DNA of 64,000 bases from Zygnema cylindricum (taxonomy: Eukaryota > Streptophyta > Zygnematophyceae > Zygnematales > Zygnemataceae): the NCBI GenBank assembly GCA_037447655.1, contig JBBHKE010000237.1:133655-197654 (forward strand), written 5' to 3'. Below are positions 54,901 through 64,000 of the stretch, piece by piece. The notes beneath the pieces are model-generated. The model ran no database searches. It saw only the letters and a program-made list of their open reading frames with translations, and had not been told where the DNA came from. Within the stretch, counting starts at the first letter, position 1; every line of letters starts with the position of its first letter. A program made the translations under genes and the position numbers.

Positions 54901-57900
54901 CAACAACAATAGTGGAAACAAACACTTTATATTGTTAACGCTCCCAAAAATAGTAAACCAAAACCATGAACCATGTTTCTACCACAAATTTGAGTTTGCG
55001 CTAACAAAGATATTTGTAAAAAACAACGTTTTTTGTTCGCGGTCACAAAAAGAAGTAAAATAAACTCTGATCTATGTTTATAACACAAGTTTGTTTTGCG
55101 CTAGCAACAATAGTGGTAACAAACACTTTATATTGTTAACGCTCACAACAATAGTTAAAAAAAACCCTAAACAATGTTTTTAACACAAATTTGAGTTTGT
55201 GCTAACAAAGATATTTGTAGCAATCATCGTTTATAGTTCGTGGTCACAAAAAGAGGTAAAATAAACTCCAAACCATGTTTGTAACACAAGTTTGTATTTG
55301 CGCTAACAATAATAGTGATAACAAACTCCTTATATTGTTAATGCTCACAAAAATAGTTAAAATTAAACCTAAACCATATTTTTAACCCAAATTTGTGTTT
55401 GCGCTAACAAAGATATTTGTAAAAAACAACGTTTATTGTTCGTGGTCAAAAAAATAAGTAAATTATACTCCGAACCTTGTTTATAAGCCAAGTTTGTGTT
55501 TGTGCTAACAACAATAGTGGTAACAAACACATTCTATTTTTAAAGCTCAAAACAATAGTTAAAAATAACCCTAAACAATGTTTCTAACACAAATTTGAGT
55601 TTCTGCTAACAAAGATATTTGTAACAAACAACGTATATTGTTTCTGGTCATAAAAAGAGGTAAAATAAACTCCGAACTATGTTTGTAACACAAGTTTGTG
55701 TTTGCGCTAACAACAATAGTGGTAACTAACACATTATATTGCTAATGCTAACAAAAATAGTTAACCAAAACCATAAACCTTGTTTCTACCACAAATTTAA
55801 GTTTGCGCTAACAACGATATTTGTAAAAAACAACGTTTATTATTTGTGGTCACAAAAAGAAGTAAAATAAGATCTGATCTATGTTTATAACACAAGTTTG
55901 TTTTTGCGTTAATATCAATAGTGGTAACAAACACATTATATTGCTAACGCTCACAAAAATAGTAAACCAAAACCATCAACCATGTTTCTACCACAAATTT
56001 AAGTTTGCGCTAACAACGATATTTGTAAAAAACAACGTTTATTATCTGCGTCACAAAAAGAGGTAAAATTAACTTCAAACTATGTTTATAACACAATTTT
56101 GTGTTTGCGCTAACAACAATAGTGATTACAAACACTTTATAATGTTAACCCTCACAAAAATAGTTAAAAAAATTCCCTAAACCATGTTTCTAACACAAAT
56201 TCGAGTTTGCGCTAACAAAGATATTTGTAGCAAACAACGTTTATTGTTCACGGTCACAAAAAGAGGTAAAATAAACTTCGAACTATGTTTATAACACAAG
56301 TTTGTGTTTGCGCTAACAACAATAGTGGTAACAAACACTTTATAATGTTAACGTTCACAGAAATAGTTAAAAAAAAACCCTAAACCTTGTTTCTTACACA
56401 AATTTGAGTTTGCGCTAACAAAGATATTTGTAACAAACAATGTTTATTGTTCACGGTCACAAAAAGAGGTAAACTAAAATATGTACCATGTTTGTAACAC
56501 AAGTTTGTGTTTCCGCTAAAAGCAATAATGGTAACAAACACTTTATATTGTTAACGCTCAAAAAATTGTTGAAATAATCCTAAACCATATTTATAACACA
56601 AATTTGAGTTTGCGCAAACAAAGATATTTGTAAAAAACAACGTTTATTGTTCGTGGTCACAAAAATAGGTGAAATAAACTTTGAACCATGTTTATAACAC
56701 AAGTTTGTGTTTGCGCTAACAACAATAGTGATAACTTACACATTCTATTGTTAACGCTCAAAAAAATAGTTAAAAAATACCCTAAACCATGTTTATAACA
56801 CAAATTTGAGTTTGCACTAACAAAGATATTTATAAAATACAATTTCAATTGTTTGCGGTCACAAAAAGAGGAAATATATAATCAGAACCATGTTTGTAAA
56901 ACAAGTTTGTGTTTGCGGAAGCAACAATAGTGGTAAGAAACTCTTTATATTGTTAACACCCAAAAAAATAGTTAAAAAAATCTTAAACCATATTTATAAC
57001 ACAAATTTGAGTTTGCGCTAACAAAGATATTTGTAACATACAACGTTAATTGCTTGCGGTCACAAAAAGAAGTAAAATAAACTCCAAACCATGTTTATAA
57101 CACAAGTTTGTGTTTGCGGTTTACAAAAATAGTAAAAACAAACACTTTATATTGTTAACGCCCAAAAAAATAGTTAAAAAAATCTTAAACCATATTTATA
57201 ACACAAATTTGAGTTTTGGCTAACAAAGATATTTGTAAAAAAAAATGTTTATTCTTGGCAGTCACAAAAAGAAGTAAAATAAATTCCAAACGATGTTTAT
57301 AACACAAGTTTTGTTTTGCGCTAATAATAATAGTGCTAACAAACACTTTACTTTGTTAACGCTCACAAAAATAGTTAAATGAAACCCTATACAATGTTTC
57401 TAACACATACTTGAGTTTGCGCTAACAAAGATATTTGTAACAAACAGCGTTTATTGTTCGTGGTCACAAAAAGAGGTAAAATAAACCCCGAACTAAGTTT
57501 GTAATACAAGTTTGTTTTTGCGCTAACAACAGTAGTGATAACAAACACTTTATATTGTTAACGCTCACAAAAATAGTTAAAAAAATTCCCTAAACCATGT
57601 TTCTAACACAAATTCGAGTTTGCTCTATCAAAGATATTTGTAGCAAACAACGTTTATTGTTCACGGTCACAAAAAGAGGTAAAATATACTTCAAACTATG
57701 TTTATAACACAATTTTGTGTTTGCGCTAACAACAACAGTGGTAAGAAACTCTTTATATTGTTAAAGCTCACAAAAATAGTTAAAAATAACCCCAAACCAT
57801 GTTTTTAACACAAATTTGTGTTTGCGCTAACAAAGATATTTGTAAAAAACAACGTTAATTGTTTGTGGTCACAAAAAGAAGTAAAATAAACTCTGAACCA

Positions 57901-60900
57901 TGTTTCTAACACAAGTTTGTGTTAGCGCTAACAACAATAGTGGTAACAAAAAAAATTCAAATGTTAACGCTCAAAAAAATAGTTAAAAAATACCTTTAAC
58001 CATGTTTATAACACAAATTTGAGTTTGCGCTAACAAAGATATTTGTGACATACAACGTTAATTGTTCGCGGTCACAAAAAGAGGTAAACTAAAATCTGAA
58101 CCATAATTGTAACAAAAGTTTGTGTTTGCGCTAACAACAATAGTGGTAACAAACACTTTATATTGTTAACGCTCAAAAAAATAGTTAACAAAAACCCTAA
58201 ACCATGTTTATAACACAAATTTGAGTTTGCGCTAACAAATATATTTGTAAAATACAATGTTTATTATTGGCGGTCACAAAAAGAAGTAAAATAAACTTTG
58301 AACTATGTTTATAACATAAGTTTGTGTTTGCGGTAACAACAATAGTGGTAAAAAACACTTCATATTGTTAACGCTCACAAAGATAAATAAAAACAAAACC
58401 GTAAACCATGTTTCTAACACAAATTTGAGTTTGCGCTAGCAAAGATATTTATAACAAACATCGTTTATTGTTTGTGGTCACAAAAAAAGGTAAATTAAAC
58501 TCCGAACCATGTTTGTTACACAAGTTTGTGTTTGCGCTAACAACAATAGTGATCACAAGGACATTATATTGTTAACGCTCACAAAAATAGTTAAACAAAA
58601 CCATGAACCATGTTTCTACCACAAATTTGAGTTTGCGCTAACAAAGATATTTGTAACAAACAACTTTTATAGTTCACGGTCACAAAATGAGGTAAAATAA
58701 ACTCCGAACCATGTTTGTAACACAAGTTTGTATTTGCGCTAACAACAATAGTGGTAACAAACACATTCTATTGTTAACGCACAAAAAAATAGTTAAAAAA
58801 AACCCTAAACCATGTTTATAACACAAATTTGAGTTTGCGCTAGCAAAGATATTTATAACAAACATCATTTATTGTTTGTGGTCACAAAAAAAGGTAAATT
58901 AAACTCCGAACCATGTTTGTAACACAAGTTTGTGTTTGCGCTAACAACAATAGTGGTAACAAACACATTCTATTGTTAACGCACAAAAAAAATAGTTAAA
59001 AAAAAACCCTAAACTCTGTTTATAACACAAATTTGAGTTTGCGGTACCAATGATATTTGTAACAAACAACTTTTATAGTTCACGGTCACAAAATGAGGTA
59101 AAAAAAACTCCGAACCATGTTTGTAACACAAGTTTGTATTTGCGCTAACAACAATTGTGGTAACAAACACATTCTATTGTTAACGCACAAAAAAATAGTT
59201 AAAAAAAACCCTAAACCATGTTTATAACACAAAATTGAGTTTACGCTAACAAAGATATTTGAAACAAACAAAATTTATAGTTCGCGGTATTAAAAAGAAG
59301 TAAAATAAACTCCAAACTATGTTTATAACACAAGTTTGTTTTTGCGGTAATAACAATAATGATAAAAAACACTTTATATTGTTAATCTCACAAAAAAAGT
59401 TAAAAAAAAACAAAAAAACAATGTTGCTAACAATAATTTGAGTTTGCGCTAACAAAGATATTTGTAACAAAATACGTTTATTGTTCGTGGTCACAAAAAC
59501 AAGTAAAATAAACTCCGAACTCATTACAACACGAGTTTGTGTTTGCACTAACAAACATAGTGGTAACATACACTTTATAATGTTAACGCTCACAAAAATA
59601 GTTAAAAAAAACCCTAAACCATGTTTCTAACACAAATTTTGGTTTGACCTAACAAAGATATTTGTAACAAACAACGTTTATTGTTCGCGGTCACAAAAAG
59701 AGGTAAAATAAACTTCGAACTATGTTTATAACAAAAGTTTGTTTTTGCGCAAACAGCAATAGTGGTAACAAACACTCTATATTGTTAACGCTCACAAAAA
59801 TAGTTAAACAAAACCATGAACCATATTTATACCACAAATTTGAGTTTGCACTAACAAAGATATTTGTAAAAAACAAGGTTTATTATTCGCGGTCACAAAA
59901 AGAAGTAAAATAAACTCCGAACCATATTTGTAAAACAAGTTTGTGTTTGCATTTACAACAATACTGGTTACAAACACTTTATATTGTTAACGCTCACAAA
60001 AATGGTTAAATAATCCTAATCCATATTTATAACACAAATTTGAGTTTACGTTTTACAATGATATTTGAAACATACAAAATTAAATGTTCGCGTTCACAAA
60101 AAGAAGTAAAAAAAACTCCGAACCATGTTTATAACACAAGTTTGTGATTGCGTTAATAAAAATAGTGGTAACAAACACTTAATATTGTTAACGCTCTCAA
60201 AAATGGTTAAATAATCCTAATCCATATTTATAACACAAATTTGAGTTTGGGCTAACAAAGATATTTGTGAGAAACAACGTTAATTGTTTGTGGCAACAAA
60301 AAGAGGTAAAATAAACTCCGAACCATGTTTGTAACACAAGTTTTTGATTGCGCTAACAACAATAGTGGTAACAAACACATTCTATTGTTAACGCTCACAA
60401 AAATAGTTAAAAAATACCTTAAACCATGTTTATTACACAAATTTGAGTTTGAGCTAACAAAGATATTTGTAACATACGACGTTAAATGTTCGCGGTCACA
60501 AAAAGAAGTAAAATAAACTCCGAACTATTTTTATAACACATGTTTGTTTTTGCGCTAACAATAATAGTGATAAAAAACACTTTATATCCTTAACGCTCAC
60601 AAAAATTGTAATAAAAAACCCTAAACAATGTTTCTAACACAAATTTGAGTTTGCGCTAACAAATATATTTGTAACAATCAACGTTTATTGTTCGTGGTCA
60701 CAAAAAGAGGTAAAATAAACTACGAACAATGTTTGTAACACAAGTTTTTTTCTGCGCTAACAACAATAGTTATAACAAACACTTTATATTGTTAACGCTC
60801 ACAAAAATAGTAAAAAAAAATCCTAAACAATGCTTGTAACACAAATTTGAGTTTGCGCTAACAAAGATATTTGAAACAAACAAAGTTTATTATTTGCGGT

Positions 60901-63900
60901 CACAAAAATAAGTAAAATAAACTACGAACCATGCTTGTAACACAAGTTTGTTTTTGCGTTAACATCAATAGTGATAACAAACACTTTATATTGTTAACGC
61001 TCACAAAAATAGTTAAAAAAAACACTAAACAATGTTTCTAACACAAATTTGAGTTGCACTAACAAAGATATTTGTAACAAACAAAGTATATTATTCCCGG
61101 TCACAAAAATAAGTAAAATAAACTCCGAACCATGTTTATAACATAAGTTTGTGTTGTGCTAACAAAAATTGTGGAAACAAACACATTATATTGTTAAGCT
61201 CACAAAAATAGTTAAAAAAAACCCTAAACCATGTTTATAACACAAATTTGAGTTTGACCTAACAAAGATATTTGTAACAAACAAAGTTTATGGTTCATGG
61301 TCACAAAAAGAGGTAAAATAAACTTTGAACCATGTTTGTAACACAAGTTTGTGTTTGCGCTAACAACAATTGTGATAACAAACACTTTATATTGTTAACG
61401 ATCACAAAAATAGTTATAAAAAACCTTAAATAATGATTCTAACACAAATTTGAGTTTGCACTAACAAAGATATTTGTAACATACAACGTTAAATGTTCGC
61501 GGTCACAAAAAGAAGTAAAATAAACTACGAACCATGTGTATGACACAAGTTTGTGTTTGCGCTAACAAAAATAGTGGTAACAAAGTAATTCTATTGTTAA
61601 CGATCAAAAAAATAGTGAAAAAAACCCCTAAACCATAATTATAACACAAATTTGAGTTTGACCTAACAAAGATATTTGTAAAAAACAACGTTTATTATTT
61701 GCAGTCGCAAAAAGAAGTAAAATAAGCTCCGAACTATGTTTATAACACAAGTATGTTTTTGTGTAACAACAATAGTAATATCAAACACTTTTTATTGTTA
61801 ACGCTACCAAAAATAGTTAAAAAAATTAGTAAACAATGTTTTTAACACAAATTTGAGTTTGCGCTAACAAGGGTATTTGTAACAAACAACGTTTATTGTT
61901 CGTGAACACAAAAAGAGGTAAAATAAACTTCGAACCATGATGCAACACAAGTTTGTGTTTGGGCTAACAACAATAGTGATAACAAACACATTATATTGTT
62001 AGCGCTCACAAAAATTGTTAAACAAAACCATGAACTATGTTTCTACCATCAAATTTGAGTTTGCACTAACAAAGATATTTGTAAAAAACAACGTTAAATA
62101 TTCGCGGTCACAAAAATAAGTAAAATAAACTACGAACCATGTTTATAACACAAGTTTGTGTTTGCGCTAACAAAAATAGTGGTAACAAACACTTTGTATT
62201 GTTTACGCTCAAAAAATTAGTTAAAGATAACCATTAACCATGTTTCTACCGCAGATTTGAAATTGCGCTAACAAAGATATTTGTAAAAAACAACGTTTAT
62301 TATTTGCGGTCACAAAAATAAGTAAAATAAACTACGAACCATGTTTATAACACAATTTTGTGTTTGCGCTAACAAAAATAGTGATAATAAACACTTTATA
62401 TTGTTAACGCTCACAAAAATAGTTAAAAAAAACCCTAAACTATGTTTCTAACACAAATCTGAGTTTGCGCTAACAAAGATATTTGTAACAAACAATGTTT
62501 ATTGTTTGTGATCACAAAAAGATGTAAAATAAACTCCGAACCATGTTTGTAACACAAGTTTATGTTTGCGCTAACAACAATAATGATATCAAACACATTA
62601 TATTATTAACGCTCACAAAAATAGTTATACAAAACCATGAACCATGTTTCTACCACAAATTTGAGTTTGCTTTAACAAAGATATTTGTAAAAAACAACGT
62701 TTATTATTTGCGGTCACAAAAAGAAGTAAAATAAACTCCGAACTATGTTTGTAACACAAATTTGTTTTTGCGCTAACAACAATAATAATAAAAAACACTT
62801 TATATTGTTAAGCTCACAAAAATAGTTAAAAAAAACCCTAAACAATGTTTTTATATCAAATTTGAGTTTGCGCTAACAAATATATTTGTAACAAACAACG
62901 TTTTTTATTCGTGGCCACAAAAAGAGGTAAAATAAACTTTGAACCATGTTTGTAACACAAGTTTGTGTTTGCGCTAACAACAATAGTTATAACAAACACT
63001 TTATATTGTTAACGCTCACAAAAATAGTGAAAAAAAACACTAAACAATGCTTGTAACACAAATTTGAGTTGCACTAACAAAGATATTTGTAAAAAACAAC
63101 GTTTATTATTTGCAGTCACAAAAATAAGTAAAATAAACTCCGAACCATGTTGTAACATAAGTTTGTGTTTGCGCTAACAACAATTGTGATAACAAACACT
63201 TTATATTGTTAACGCTCAGAAACATAGTTAAAAAAAACCATAAACCATGTTTCTAACACAAATTTGAGTTCGCGCTAGCAAAGATATTTGTAACAAACAC
63301 AATATAGTTCGCTGTCACAAAATGAGGTAAAATAAACTCCCAACCATGTTTGTAACACAAGTTCGTGTTTGCGATAACAACAAGTGTGATAACAAACTCT
63401 TTATAATGTTAACGCTCCCAAACATAGCTAAAAAAAAACCGTAAACCATGTTTCTAACACAAATTTGAGTTTGTGCTAACAAAGATATTTATAACAAACA
63501 ACGTTTATAGTTCGCGGTCACAAAAACAAGTAAAATAAACTCCGAACCATGTTTATAACACAAGTTTGTGTTTGCGCTAACAAAAATAGTGGTAGCAAAC
63601 ACATTCTATTGTTAACTATCAAAAAAATAGTTAAAAAAAACCCTAAACCATGTTTATAACACAAATTTGAGTTTGCGCTAAAAACAATATTTGTAACAAA
63701 CAACGTTTATTGTTCACGTTCACAAAATGAGGTAAAATAAACTCCAAACCATGTTTGTAACACAAGTTTGTGTTTACGATAACAACAATAGAGGTAACAA
63801 ACACATTCTATTGTTTACGCTCACAAAAATAGTTAAAAAAAAACCCTAAACCATATTTCTAACAAACAACGTTTTTTGTTCGCGGTCACAAAAAGAGGTA

Positions 63901-64000
63901 AAATAAAATCTGAACCATGTTCGTAACACAAGTTTGTGTTTGCGCTAACAACAATTGTGATTACAAACACTTTATATTGTTAACAATAGAATGTGTTTGC
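46840..64000 (+). repeat. Satellite block S8 (plus orientation, about 200-bp dimer)
   Basis: It continues S7 in the same orientation and runs off the window end. A-type ends are often GGTCACAAAAAGAAGTAAAATAA here, and B-type boxes often read TTTGTTTTTGCGC, so this part has drifted as a subfamily. Local multiplications are visible: a TGCATTAACAACAATAGTGG variant near 49950, 50155 and 50562, and an ACTTTTATAGTTCACGG variant near 47655, 58660 and 59065. No gene, transposon or other insert was seen in the remaining 17 kb. Confidence 0.93.
55335..60510 (+). repeat. Large satellite duplication, copy 2
   Basis: The second copy of the 43280-48900 block, lacking the 195-bp insert and neighbouring dimers. 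It starts about 12.05 kb after copy 1, so 43.28-55.33 kb may be one unit of a very long tandem repeat. Similarity fades after about 60.5 kb. Confidence 0.75.

Noticed and set aside
36000-64000. Dozens of open frames of about 60-63 codons (starting MFVTQVCVCANN on the plus strand or MFVTNIFVSANSNLC on the minus strand)
   Set aside because: They recur with the 200-bp dimer, occur on both strands of the same DNA, end at the same repeat position and change freely with repeat variants. They are by-products of the satellite, not a gene family.
35713-64000. A CRISPR-like array
   Set aside because: Subunits are contiguous and diverge gradually. There are no constant short repeats with unique spacers, and the context is eukaryotic.

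Overview
The window looks like repeat-rich heterochromatin from a plant-like nuclear genome. It is AT-rich, has no intact host gene, and has no bacterial signatures. It holds decayed Ty1/copia LTR retrotransposons, one Ty3/gypsy element with a chromodomain-like tail and an initiator-tRNA-Met-like primer site, and about 34 kb of tandem satellite DNA. The plant assignment rests on the element types, on G-box/bZIP-type motifs in the LTRs and on CCCTAAA-like motifs in the satellite. I do not recognise the species, and lineage names within copia or gypsy are not assigned.

Layout. 1-11338: copia element B (gag, protease, integrase, RT, RNase H, 3' LTR; its 5' LTR lies outside the window). Its gag is split by a complete nested copia element A (284-6592, LTRs of about 1 kb, near-match AATC target duplication). 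11339-15669: leader and gag start fused to satellite, then the 3' two thirds of copia element C and its 3' LTR. 15670-16676: another leader and gag start, a 39-bp scrap of satellite and a truncated A-family LTR. 16677-18836: satellite. 18837-23108: minus-strand copia pieces (gag start, leader and partial LTR; then gag, protease and integrase of element E) with an A-like solo LTR between them. 23109-26187: satellite that changes strand at 23797. 26188-35122: a full-length, degenerate gypsy element inserted in satellite, itself holding a 1078-bp copia-like solo LTR. 35123-64000: satellite, with another strand change at 35713 and one small unrelated insert near 46.7 kb.

The satellite is built from about 100-bp related subunits. 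From 35.7 kb onward they alternate as an about 200-bp dimer (types A and B). In the blocks mixed with transposons (11.6-26 kb) two extra types (C and D) give an about 400-bp tetramer. A block of several kb at 43.3-48.9 kb recurs at 55.3-60.5 kb, about 12 kb away.

The coding parts are all pseudogenes: each has in-frame stops or frameshifts, and several have lost catalytic residues. The most unusual signal is that three copia leader/gag starts from different subfamilies, one on the opposite strand, each stop at the same gag position (after a Glu-Gln-Gln motif) and pass directly into satellite. Element B shows the uninterrupted gag at that position. This suggests either a copia lineage that carried satellite inside gag or a recurrent recombination breakpoint. 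It is the best candidate for something undescribed here. All similarity statements are by-eye comparisons; no searches or alignments were run.
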